Origin: an uncultured Eubacteriales bacterium
GTDB taxonomy: Bacteria; Bacillota; Clostridia; Oscillospirales; CAG-272
Assembly (NCBI GenBank): GCA_900555785.1
Contig: USMO01000032.1
Location: 1-11,343, forward strand
Direction of reading: 5' to 3'
DNA: 11,343 bases
Shown: one piece after another, positions 6,401 through 11,343 of the stretch
Numbering within the stretch: position 1 is the stretch's first letter
How the letters are laid out: every line of letters begins with the position of its first letter
Notes under the pieces: model-generated
Seen by the model: only the letters and a program-made list of their open reading frames with translations
The model's database searches: none
Told to the model about the DNA's origin: nothing
Position numbers and translations under genes: made by a program

Positions 6401-7007
6401 ATCAACCTGGGATAAATTCTATCCCATTGACAGTGACAGTCCTGTCAACGATGGGAACAAGGATTACCATTCCCCGAAAGACGAAGACGGCAAATTTACT
6501 TCTCACGTTGAGTACATCTACGCGCGGACCCAGGGAAAAGGGGAGCGCGGCGCAGTCTACGCGATGGAGCTGGAATTTGGCAACATGCAGTTTGTCTACA
6601 CCGAAAAGGTCTGGAATCCGGACACAATGGAATACGAAGAAGCGGAAGACGGCAGTTCTTTCTGGATCGGTTTTGACGGTAAGAACAACCACGTTACAGT
6701 GATCAACCGCTCCAACAAAGCCGTTGGTTGCACGGTGACAGCAAAAATCGACTTTCTGCATGAAAATCACGGGAGCGGTAACTCCGGAATCGGCGTTGGG
6801 GTCTACAATTCCAACGATAGCACCGACACCACCAACATCTCCGGCGTTTCGCAGGCGGTTCCGGCGGCAACTGCCGGGGACCACAAGAATTACGGAGAAG
6901 TTGGAACCAAGCAGTTCTTCATCCGATTAACCGGCGTTCCCGTGCTGGTGGACGGCGGCGACTATACCTCGGTCGGGAACCTGACCGTCAAGTTTTCCAC
7001 AACGTAA
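3477..7007 (+). CDS. Large secreted adhesin-like protein (GGT repeats, cadherin-like, YDG/MBG-type domains, C-terminal paralogous module)
   Basis: This 1176-residue protein starts at the ATG at 3477; AAAGGAGGTG (3461-3470) sits six bases upstream, so the in-frame GTG at 3468 inside the Shine-Dalgarno is rejected. Residues 1-41 are a signal peptide with likely cleavage after IFAAA. Residues about 45-450 form a beta-helix-like region with repeats of the type ITINGGTVTAKGG...AAGIGGG (about 232-282, 291-313, 329-351, 369-409, 419-433), common in clostridial surface proteins. Residues about 665-765 resemble a cadherin-like beta-sandwich (YTVYLD...YKITFIRK). KIYDG at 776-780 with APKNAGTYQVTAVIE at 829-843 and FTISKKTLTV at 856-865 is a YDG/MBG-type Ig-like domain. 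A second, more diverged one may follow to about 960. Residues about 1010-1176 match the four small secreted proteins downstream (VWNPDTMEY at 1045-1053, VTVINRSN at 1073-1080). No LPXTG motif or C-terminal membrane anchor is present, so cell attachment must be indirect. Probable role: adhesion or matrix structure. Confidence 0.83.
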   Translation: MKTSRKQLLKRLGCAFLAFVMVLGTVLTIPFVFELPIFAAADETFTSGAVLIDSHYNGKNILIRGKDVFSVTVVGATGVNIIFENVTMDRRYGTDEKKGSTIPGLYDVSVALGWQSSANSQYYISTSPLFITKNSSVTVAFRGENNFYAGTNNCTVNNSNVYTAKVDGGGMAGVQVDAGSSLTIAPSSGVLNAYGGYYVDDDNSNNVPNTTLYKEDGNGYGYPAGSWQNHTGGGAGIGGGATDLVEQASSEDYTAGTPGTITINGGIINAYGGHQAAGIGGGVNGAATSTKITINGGTVTAKGGRWAAGIGDGDSLQANYTTCFANSYTIEINGGTVDAIGGVACPGIGTTDNISGGDGLRGRLSNSGLLIHLYGGSVRARSGYPDGFNPTTGVNTKNKTSAAAAIGAGNDTKMVAQTIYIKSGMEIIASGFGNYAINEDGTLGADSETTPNITAEQARLYNGRFPNLTSKDNRVFTLYEEMRELITVTHNGKKYEGESIKFISQPTDGTAGDIYYYDSDEMVLLDKDKNVIAWGHEDQQLIADCFSKNHLTVYAEEGKSTVIKTVTAPSYFRSIALTLPDPAKHGGLYALRIPTSQVTSDVTLPTDYIDVTISATTDQNIWGKITYPCQYNTVLDAVSSSFIKVDAYRQATNDQSNGMIGEAFQRSVFTYTVYLDRNVSSVWIYALFLKEENVTYEVLLTNGSQRKAELIEKNGNDGFVYAYISEEVAMKGDQMDILIRKTDTGGEANLSAHSIIYKITFIRKAEYTIKLPNLDKIYDGRTVSPNVTASMVVDQYGEAVETVTQEDLDKIRFSYQRINGTISTEDCSAPKNAGTYQVTAVIEAESYTATSAVTPFTISKKTLTVSRIENYLTYVTRSELEEWKNEGTTHPLDVAKLGLIVLDGVVNGDIVDVSVTKAEYNDLSIGYSSNKITLTGVTLTGDGKDNYTISSTQTVFGQINYRLDGSIFRKPDGSSSTWDKFYPIDSDSPVNDGNKDYHSPKDEDGKFTSHVEYIYARTQGKGERGAVYAMELEFGNMQFVYTEKVWNPDTMEYEEAEDGSSFWIGFDGKNNHVTVINRSNKAVGCTVTAKIDFLHENHGSGNSGIGVGVYNSNDSTDTTNISGVSQAVPAATAGDHKNYGEVGTKQFFIRLTGVPVLVDGGDYTSVGNLTVKFSTT

Positions 7008-7012
7008 ATCAC

Positions 7013-7044
7013 CCGCTCCCGGGTCAGACGGAACCCGGAACGGT
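7013..7044 (+). other. Intercistronic hairpin before the first small secreted-protein gene
   Basis: CCGGGT (7019-7024) pairs with ACCCGG (7033-7038) around an 8-base loop, and outer CCG/CGG (7013-7015/7042-7044) can extend it. No U-run follows, so it is not an intrinsic terminator. It could stabilise or process the mRNA between the large gene and the small ones. Confidence 0.4.
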
Positions 7045-7084
7045 TGATCCATAAAACCTTTTGCTTATGAAAGGAGCAAAAATT

Positions 7085-7726
7085 ATGAAAAAAATTCTCT
7101 CTCTTCTTCTCGCAGGTCTCATGACCGCATCGATGTTTGCTGTTGGAGCAAGCGCGGATACGACAGAAACAATTGTTGTTGGTGGTCCGTCAAAAGCTGA
7201 CGGAGTTTTGGAAGACAATTTCAATGCAAATAAGAGCAATAGCGGTGAAATCAACGTGAAGGTTGACAAGATTACGCATAAGTATGCTGTTGACATGACC
7301 TTCGACTTTTCCGACCTGACGATTGGCAATATTGAGTGGGATGTTGAAAACATGAAATATGTCAAGGCAGACGGGAACACTCTGGCAAATTCCGATAGAA
7401 CGATTACTATTTCGAATCGTTCCGATCTGCCGGTGAATGCAAAAGTTGCTGTTAGCGAGGATACCGCAAACGACTTTGTAACGGTTGATGTTGAAACTAC
7501 TTATAAGGATAAGACAACTAAAATTGAAAAGGCAACCGCTGCTACTGAATCCAATGCACAAGGAACAGCTACAAGTCTGAAAGTTAAGATCAATTTTACA
7601 AGTGAAAATTGGGACAATGTAATTGCACATTACGGTCAGCTGTTTGCAAACAATCCGGAAACTCCCTCTTATAAGCTGGCTAAGATCACCGTTACCATTA
7701 GCAAGGTTTCTGCTACTGAAGGCTAA
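7085..7726 (+). CDS. Small secreted beta-rich protein, paralogous module 1 (possible major subunit)
   Basis: This 213-residue protein starts at the ATG at 7085, with AAAGGAGC (7070-7077) upstream; the in-frame ATG at 7061 lies before that site. Residues 1-24 are a classic signal peptide, MKKILSLLLAGLMTASMFAV followed by GASA, with likely cleavage after Ala24. The mature part has no cysteine, is rich in Lys, Asp, Thr and Asn, and alternates polar and hydrophobic residues as beta-strands do. It shares the operon's common module: YAVDMTFDF (67-75), IEWDVENMKY (83-92), ITISNRSDLPV (107-117) and a final strand LAKITVTISKV (198-208). Bases here are visibly more AT-rich than in the flanking genes, with repeated AAA, GAA and GTT codons. 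This may reflect selection for strong expression, or a different origin. I do not recognise a named family. General resemblance to TasA/camelysin-like matrix proteins (secreted, beta-rich, NxS turns) is suggestive only. Confidence 0.75.
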   Translation: MKKILSLLLAGLMTASMFAVGASADTTETIVVGGPSKADGVLEDNFNANKSNSGEINVKVDKITHKYAVDMTFDFSDLTIGNIEWDVENMKYVKADGNTLANSDRTITISNRSDLPVNAKVAVSEDTANDFVTVDVETTYKDKTTKIEKATAATESNAQGTATSLKVKINFTSENWDNVIAHYGQLFANNPETPSYKLAKITVTISKVSATEG

Positions 7727-7731
7727 TTTTC

Positions 7732-7777
7732 ACACCCCTTTCTCAGGTTACATCGCCCCTTAACCGGCGGCGGGTGT
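7732..7777 (+). other. Intercistronic branched hairpin
   Basis: ACACCC (7732-7737) can pair with GGGTGT (7772-7777), enclosing GGTTA/TAACC (7746-7750/7761-7765). There is no U-run after it, so it is not a standard terminator. It lies between two of the small secreted-protein genes and may set their relative expression. Confidence 0.35.
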
Positions 7778-7806
7778 AATAAATCGGGAAGAAAGGAGGA
7801 CGCGTG

Positions 7807-8325
7807 ATGAAAAAGATTCTTGCACTGGTTATGTCCCTTGCCATCTGCTTCTGCTGTTCGCTGACGCTCTTTGCAGCCGGAACGCCGGAAGCCAATTATA
7901 ACGGTCAGACGGATAGGGCGGATGTGAATGTGTCGATCAACGGTGAAGTGACCCATGTCTACCTCGTGGACATCGAGTTCACCGCCGGTACGTTCACCTA
8001 TCTGACCGGTTCCAAATGGAACCCCGAAACCTATCGCTACGAACCGATCAGCACGCCGGAATGGTCCGGCGATGGCAAGGTCAAAATCATCAACCATTCG
8101 GACCGTTCGGTTAACTACTCGGTTACCTCCGAGAACGTGACCGACGCTTACGGTCCGTTGCAGATTGAAGTGACCGGCGGGACCGGAACCATTGAAAAAT
8201 GCTCGGTTGGTGATGTCAGAGGATCTCACAACGCGGAAATTACCTACGGTGTTTCCGGAGTTCCGACCCAGTCGGAGCTGACCAACGTCAAGCTTGGCGA
8301 AATCGTTGTGAAAATCACAAAGTAA
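7807..8325 (+). CDS. Small secreted beta-rich protein, paralogous module 2
   Basis: This 172-residue protein is preceded by AAAGGAGG (7792-7799). The ATG at 7807 sits seven bases on and is chosen over the adjacent in-frame GTG at 7804. Residues 1-24 are a signal peptide with several cysteines (ICFCCSLTLFAA). These do not form a proper lipobox, so signal peptidase I cleavage after FAA is more likely than lipidation. The mature part carries the module in its clearest form: HVYLVDIEFTAGTFTYL (50-66), KWNPETYRYEP (70-80), VKIINHSDRSV (92-102), GVSGVP (148-153) and LGEIVVKI (163-170). WNPET..YE is nearly identical to the C-terminal module of the large adhesin-like protein (WNPDT..YE), so the two may share a binding surface. 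One mature cysteine (Cys132) is present. Family unrecognised; extracellular location is well supported. Confidence 0.78.
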   Translation: MKKILALVMSLAICFCCSLTLFAAGTPEANYNGQTDRADVNVSINGEVTHVYLVDIEFTAGTFTYLTGSKWNPETYRYEPISTPEWSGDGKVKIINHSDRSVNYSVTSENVTDAYGPLQIEVTGGTGTIEKCSVGDVRGSHNAEITYGVSGVPTQSELTNVKLGEIVVKITK

Positions 8326-8330
8326 GGGCG

Positions 8331-8389
8331 GGAACATCGTTCCGGCGTCCAACGGAGGGCTGTAGCTCCGGCGGACGTGCCCTGCAGGG
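8331..8389 (+). other. Intercistronic hairpins ahead of the third small secreted-protein gene
   Basis: Three inverted repeats follow one another: GGAAC/GTTCC (8331-8335/8339-8343), a two-part stem CGTCC-CGGAG/CTCCG-GGACG (8346-8377, 8-base loop), and the palindrome CCCTGCAGGG (8380-8389), which ends just before the ribosome binding site at 8391-8396. No U-run follows. This could modulate read-through, mRNA stability or translation of the next gene. Confidence 0.45.
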
Positions 8390-8403
8390 AAAGGAGAAGT
8401 TTG

Positions 8404-8952
8404 TTGTCAATGAAGTTTCATAAAAATGTGTTCATGGTGCTTCCGGCACTGCTTCTCCCGGTACTTGTCCTTCTTTCCGGCTCCCCGAGTGCCGGCGCTT
8501 ACGGCGTCTCCGATGTTGTCATCAACACCACACAGGCAGAAAACGTCCGGCGCTTTGAAGCGGATATTATCTATCGGGATACCACCTTTTACTACGACCT
8601 CATCAGCGTTGCGGAAAATGTGGAGTCCGGCGAACGCTATATCAACAGCGGCGTCTGGCGCGAAGCGAACGGCACCCAAGCCGATTCCTTTACGGTCACG
8701 GTGAAAAACCGCTCGAACCGGGAGCTGTCAACCGAAACGGTCTTTACGGCTGATGATTTCATCAGCTGCGGTGCCGGCATTCAGCTCCGAGGGGAGGGGA
8801 GGCATACCGTCCCCTCTGTTGAGGTCTCTGCCGAAAAGACCGTTGTCTTTGAAACCGTGACCGAAGCGGTGTTCGGTCCCTATCCCGACCTCGGCTCTTA
8901 CCGAGGAACCAAACACATTACCGCAATCGTTATATTCAGGCAAAATCCCTGA
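8404..8952 (+). CDS. Small secreted beta-rich protein, paralogous module 3 (most diverged)
   Basis: The start is uncertain. AAGGAG (8391-8396) is followed in frame by TTG at 8401, TTG at 8404 and ATG at 8410; TTG 8404 has the best spacing (7 bases) and is used here, giving 182 residues, while ATG 8410 would give 180. The frame is also open upstream to a GTG at 8377, but that precedes the ribosome binding site. The signal peptide spans about residues 1-32 (VFMVLPALLLPVLVLLSG core), with cleavage likely after PSAGA. The mature part keeps the module's first strand (RRFEADIIYRDTTFYY, 49-64), the Trp (VW at 84-85), the turn TVTVKNRSNREL (97-108) and the last strand HITAIVIF (171-178). The WNP turn is replaced and the segment before NRSN is shortened. 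Thr and Val are frequent, and one mature cysteine (Cys122) is present. It is a divergent copy of its neighbours and probably a minor or specialised subunit. Confidence 0.72.
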   Translation: MSMKFHKNVFMVLPALLLPVLVLLSGSPSAGAYGVSDVVINTTQAENVRRFEADIIYRDTTFYYDLISVAENVESGERYINSGVWREANGTQADSFTVTVKNRSNRELSTETVFTADDFISCGAGIQLRGEGRHTVPSVEVSAEKTVVFETVTEAVFGPYPDLGSYRGTKHITAIVIFRQNP

Positions 8953-8991
8953 AAGCGGTAAATCCATGACGAAAAGTGAGGTGCTTTTGTT

Positions 8992-9612
8992 TTGAACCGT
9001 CTGAAAACCAAATCCACAAAGATCTGTTTCGTCATTGTTTTGTCGCTTTCGCTGCTGCTCTCCGCAATTCCGGTTGTCCCTGCGGCGGCAGATGGTGAAA
9101 CAACCGCGACCGAAACCGGCTACACCTATTCGGTCGAAATCACGTTCGGCTCGCTCTCCTTTGTTTACGATTGGGGAACCTGGAGCACCAGCCACCTCCG
9201 CTACGAGGCGGACAAGTCCAGCACGAACCCCGCCAGCGGGACCGAGCAAGGCTTTCCCGGTTGGTACGGCTTCGACGGGACCGCGAACAAGGTTAGCGTG
9301 AAATATCTGCGGTCGGAAACCGACACAACGAAATATGACAATCTGTCGGTGACGCTGGAATATGCGCCGCTGACCGGAACCTCGGCTGTCGGCGGCGTTG
9401 AGATGGAGCTTTTCAAATCCAAGGATTTTTCGTCCGACAGCCAAGTTACGGGGACCAACAGCAGCTTCACGCTGACGATTCCGAGCAGCACTACGGCAAC
9501 TGATTATTGGATCTCCCTGAAGGGCGTGCCGATGAGCGGGAGCAATTCGTTTGATTCCGACACGTTGACCGCAATCGGAACCCTGACATTCCGGCTCGGC
9601 AAGCTGAGCTGA
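8992..9612 (+). CDS. Small secreted beta-rich protein, paralogous module 4
   Basis: This 206-residue protein begins at TTG 8992, with GTGAGGTG (8975-8982) about nine bases upstream; no ATG or GTG in frame is better placed. The basic N-terminus (NRLKTKSTK) and hydrophobic core (about 11-30) form a signal peptide, with cleavage likely after PAAA (Ala33). The mature part shows YTYSVEITFGSLSFVYDWGT (44-63), W64 with LRYEAD (69-74), WYGFDGTANKVSV (91-103), YWISLKGVPM (172-181) and IGTLTFRL (195-202). WYGFDG..N.V.V closely matches FWIGFDGKNNHVTV in the C-terminal module of the 1176-residue protein, and the LKGVP strand matches LTGVP there, so this copy is that module's closest relative. The NRSN turn is not kept. 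There is no cysteine in the mature part. It follows the previous gene by 39 bases, in the same operon. Confidence 0.76.
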   Translation: MNRLKTKSTKICFVIVLSLSLLLSAIPVVPAAADGETTATETGYTYSVEITFGSLSFVYDWGTWSTSHLRYEADKSSTNPASGTEQGFPGWYGFDGTANKVSVKYLRSETDTTKYDNLSVTLEYAPLTGTSAVGGVEMELFKSKDFSSDSQVTGTNSSFTLTIPSSTTATDYWISLKGVPMSGSNSFDSDTLTAIGTLTFRLGKLS

Positions 9613-9637
9613 CATTACATGAACGGAGGCAACGACC

Positions 9638-10165
9638 GTGCACCGATACAGTACCACTCAATTAAAGAAAACACTTCTCATTGGCGGCGGCTGCATGCTG
9701 CTGGCTGCCATCATGATTGCCGGCATGGTCTTTGCGTTTACGCTGAAGCCGCGCCTTTACGATCGCCAGGCGCTGGACGGCGCGCCGCAGGGGCTGCCCG
9801 AAAGCATTGCTTACGTCTCCTACGAGAGCGACGGCGTTTGCAAGGTGACGCTTGCCTGCAAGCCGGAGTTTGACGGTTCGGTTGCAAAGATTTATCTGAC
9901 CAATCCCATTGAGAATGCGGTTTTGCTCAAAGCGGAATTTTACTCGGTCAAGGTGGTTACGCAGAGCGACGGAAGCTCGGATTATCTGCCCGATGAAAAG
10001 CTGGGTGAGACCGGTTTTCTCTGTCCGGGGACCTATGTGGAAAACGTGAAACTCAAAGGCTTGACCGCCGGTGAGGAGAACCGCGTTTTTGTCAAAATCG
10101 CCACCATGAACGAGCCGGAAGGCACCAGCAACGGGGCTTTCTACATCCGCACGGTCATTTCCTGA
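9638..10165 (+). CDS. Membrane-anchored protein with a beta ectodomain related to the first gene's C-terminus
   Basis: This 175-residue protein begins at GTG 9638, supported by GGAGG (9625-9629) eight bases upstream. The N-terminus is basic and short (HRYSTTQLKK), followed by a transmembrane segment at about 12-35 (LLIGGGCMLLAAIMIAGMVF core) that ends in TLKPRLYD. There is no small-residue cleavage site, so it is probably a signal anchor with the C-terminus outside. The ectodomain contains IYLTNPIENAVLLKAEFYSV (85-104), GFLCPGTYVENVKLKGLTAG (126-145) and a final strand AFYIRTVI (167-174). This NP...PG...L..G pattern occurs in many Firmicutes surface proteins and is shared with residues about 388-504 of the first gene. 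It is the last gene before a terminator. It may tether the secreted subunits to the cell membrane. Confidence 0.76.
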   Translation: MHRYSTTQLKKTLLIGGGCMLLAAIMIAGMVFAFTLKPRLYDRQALDGAPQGLPESIAYVSYESDGVCKVTLACKPEFDGSVAKIYLTNPIENAVLLKAEFYSVKVVTQSDGSSDYLPDEKLGETGFLCPGTYVENVKLKGLTAGEENRVFVKIATMNEPEGTSNGAFYIRTVIS

Positions 10166-10180
10166 CGCATTTTTGCCCAA

Positions 10181-10224
10181 AAAGTTCGGAATCTGTTTCT
10201 TTCCCGACAGATTCCGACTTTTTT
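10181..10224 (+). terminator. Intrinsic terminator at the end of the surface-protein operon
   Basis: TCGGAATCTG (10186-10195) pairs with CAGATTCCGA (10208-10217), a perfect 10-bp stem with a 12-base loop. It is preceded by AAAG and followed by a T-run (10219-10224). It lies 20 bases after the last operon stop codon. Confidence 0.87.
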
Positions 10225-10306
10225 CTTATCTGTTAAATGGTAAAATATAGTAAAAGTGGTAACGAAAAGGCGATGAAGCACGAAAGCGGAAGGGAGGGGG
10301 CGAAAC

Positions 10307-10699
10307 GTGGATGTTGCAGAACGCAGGCATCAGGTATTGCTGTTGCTTTGCCGTCGGCGGCACGAGACGGTCTCCGCGCTCGCCTCACATTTCGGCGTTT
10401 CTGCCAGGACGGTCCTGCGCGATGTGGAGGCTTTGAGCCTGACCTATCCGATCTACACCCGGCAGGGGCGCTACGGCGGCGGGGTCTATCTGGTGGACGG
10501 CTACGCCCCGGAGCGGCTCTATCTCGATCCTGACGAGCTTTCGCTTTTGCTCGGCCTTCTTCACCGCGCCGAAGCCCTCCCCGGTTTTCTCCCGTCCGAC
10601 GAGGGTCACCGCCTCCGTTCCCTCATCTTCCGCTATACGTGCCCGGCGATGGGCGGGGAGGAGGGAAGACTTCGGGGTGCTGCCCCGAACCCCGCTTAG
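10307..10699 (+). CDS. Short DeoR-type helix-turn-helix regulator
   Basis: This 130-residue protein starts at GTG 10307, six bases after GGGAGGGGG (10292-10300). Residues about 3-60 form an HTH_11/DeoR-type winged helix, with TVSALASHFGVSARTVLRDV at 21-40 as the helix-turn-helix, then YPIYTRQGRYGGGVYLVDGY (47-66) as the wing. A small acidic/leucine-rich segment follows (DPDELSLLLGLLHRAEAL). No WYL ligand domain is present. This matches a common family of roughly 110-residue HTH proteins in clostridia, which end shortly after a segment like LRSLIFRYTCP (103-113). Here the frame runs on for about 17 residues, and the end (RGAAPNPA) is encoded by an inverted-repeat element beginning at 10670, so the natural C-terminus has been replaced or extended. 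Target genes are unknown. It is separated from the surface operon by a terminator and is probably transcribed alone; its promoter is not clear. Confidence 0.78.
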   Translation: MDVAERRHQVLLLLCRRRHETVSALASHFGVSARTVLRDVEALSLTYPIYTRQGRYGGGVYLVDGYAPERLYLDPDELSLLLGLLHRAEALPGFLPSDEGHRLRSLIFRYTCPAMGGEEGRLRGAAPNPA

Positions 10700-10750
10700 A
10701 ACCTTCATCCGTAAGAAGCCCCAAAGCACGGTTTGAGGCAGCGCCCCAAG
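10670..10750. repeat. 81-bp GC-rich element with imperfect terminal inverted repeats (REP/MITE-like)
   Basis: CTTCGGGGTGCTGCC (10670-10684) and GGCAGCGCCCCAAG (10737-10750) are near-perfect inverted copies, with one G/T-type mismatch and one extra base. The left end also folds alone as TTCGGGG/CCCCGAA (10671-10677/10683-10689). The element starts inside the last codons of the HTH gene and supplies its stop. As RNA it would form a large hairpin followed by a short T-rich stretch, so it may also act as a weak terminator. Whether it is dispersed in the genome cannot be seen from one copy. Confidence 0.5.
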
Positions 10751-10775
10751 GTCTTATTAACTTTACATAAAAGGC

Positions 10776-10804
10776 TTGTATTTTTTAGGAGAACGTGATA
10801 TAAT
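10776..10804 (+). promoter_or_regulatory. Sigma-A-type promoter of the nitroreductase gene
   Basis: A perfect TATAAT (10799-10804) preceded by TGA (extended -10) follows a weak -35, TTGTAT (10776-10781), at 17 bases. The promoter lies 33 bases ahead of the start codon and after the inverted-repeat element, so the gene is likely transcribed independently. Confidence 0.65.
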
Positions 10805-10837
10805 AGATATGGATTGATCTTTTCGGAGGTGTTGAAA

Positions 10838-11343
10838 ATGGAAAAGAACGCTGTGCTGCAAGCAATCCGGACCAGACGGTCGGTCAAGGCGTATTTGCCG
10901 GACGCGGTTCCGCAGGAGAAGCTGGACGCGATTCTGCAGGCGGGGCTTTACGCCGCCAGCGGCATGAACCGGCAGAGCGCGATTGTGCTGTGCGTCACAG
11001 ACCCGGAAGTACGGAATCAGCTTTCCCGCATGAACGCGGCGGTCATGGGCGTGGAGGGGAGAGACCCGTTCTATGGCGCCCCCTGCGTGCTGGTCGTTCT
11101 TGCAGACCGGAGCGTGCCGACCGGCGTTTATGACGGCAGCCTGATGTTGGGCAATATGATGCTCGCGGCGCACGCCGAGGGGCTGGGCAGCTGCTGGATT
11201 CACCGCGCCAAGGAGGAGTTCGACTCCGAGGAGGGGAAGGAGATCCTGCGGAAAGCCGGCATAACCGGCGATTACGTCGGCGTCGGGCACCTGGTTGTCG
11301 GATACCCCAAGGGCGATGAGCCGGAGGCAAAGCCGCGCCGGGA
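10838..11343 (+). CDS. Nitroreductase-family FMN oxidoreductase, 3' end cut by window
   Basis: The ATG at 10838 follows CGGAGGT (10824-10830) by seven bases, and the frame is open to the window edge, showing 168 residues. IRTRRSVKAYLPD (10-22) is the typical N-terminal FMN-phosphate-binding segment of the nitroreductase fold. LYAASGMNRQS (37-47) is the next conserved segment, in a form where the common PSA.N.QPW is changed to SGMNRQSA. MLGNMMLAAHAEGLGSCWIH (103-122) is the conserved long helix and following strand, and GVGHLVVGYPKG (148-159) is the conserved C-terminal strand. The family uses FMN and NAD(P)H to reduce nitro compounds, quinones or flavins; the physiological substrate cannot be told. 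Usual length for this small type is about 170-185, so only a few residues are missing. It has its own promoter and no clear link to the surface operon. Confidence 0.85.
   Translation, partial: MEKNAVLQAIRTRRSVKAYLPDAVPQEKLDAILQAGLYAASGMNRQSAIVLCVTDPEVRNQLSRMNAAVMGVEGRDPFYGAPCVLVVLADRSVPTGVYDGSLMLGNMMLAAHAEGLGSCWIHRAKEEFDSEEGKEILRKAGITGDYVGVGHLVVGYPKGDEPEAKPRR

Noticed and set aside
7085..7726. Calling this gene tasA/camelysin.
   Set aside because: Only general features agree (secreted, beta-rich, NxS turns); I see no diagnostic motif and no signal peptidase sipW gene nearby.
7807..7878. Lipoprotein signal in the second small secreted protein, because of the cysteine-rich leader.
   Set aside because: No [LVI][AST][GA]C lipobox is formed; the order LAIC and CFCC does not fit, while FAA gives a good signal peptidase I site.
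10238..10251. Promoter for the HTH gene (TGGTAAAAT or TATAGT).
   Set aside because: No acceptable -35 element lies 16-18 bases upstream of either, so I left the promoter uncalled.

Overview
The window looks like chromosomal DNA from a spore-forming, Gram-positive clostridium, probably an Oscillospiraceae/Ruminococcaceae-type gut bacterium. It opens with the C-terminal end of a SpoIIP-like sporulation amidase. Ribosome binding sites are strong AGGAGG types, promoters are sigma-A-like with extended -10 boxes, and the secreted proteins carry typical low-GC-branch signal peptides although the base composition is moderately GC-rich. No database search was possible; every family call comes from reading motifs.

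Layout. (1) 1-210: end of spoIIP. (2) 221-1579: a divergent pair. A small two-helix membrane protein lies on the minus strand and an XRE-HTH/S24-peptidase (LexA/CI-like) repressor on the plus strand. Both have clear promoters, and three copies of an inverted repeat (consensus ATTCCGGTWTTGGAAT) sit at or near the two transcription starts, suggesting a self-regulated switch. (3) 1716-1885: a strong promoter, a GEMM/class-I cyclic-di-GMP-type riboswitch and a very long intrinsic terminator whose 5' arm is the 3' conserved block of the aptamer. (4) 1920-10165: seven same-strand genes closed by a terminator at 10181-10224. They encode a GLUG-repeat membrane protein without a signal peptide, a 1176-residue secreted adhesin-like protein, four small secreted proteins, and a small membrane-anchored protein. 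(5) 10307-10699: a short DeoR-type HTH protein whose tail is supplied by an 81-bp inverted-repeat element. (6) 10838-end: a nitroreductase-family protein, cut by the window edge.

The main interest is region 3-4. The C-terminal module of the big adhesin-like protein and the four small secreted proteins appear to be five divergent copies of one beta-rich domain, recognised by an alternating hydrophobic strand, a W(N)P-like turn followed by Y, an NRSN-like turn and a final I/V-rich strand. A second shared domain appears at the C-terminus of the first gene and in the last gene, so the operon is bracketed by two membrane proteins with related ectodomains. No sortase motif is present. My inference is a second-messenger-controlled surface assembly (fibre, matrix or adhesion structure) built from paralogous subunits. 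The predicted direction of control is ON with ligand. The function of the assembly is not known from the sequence.
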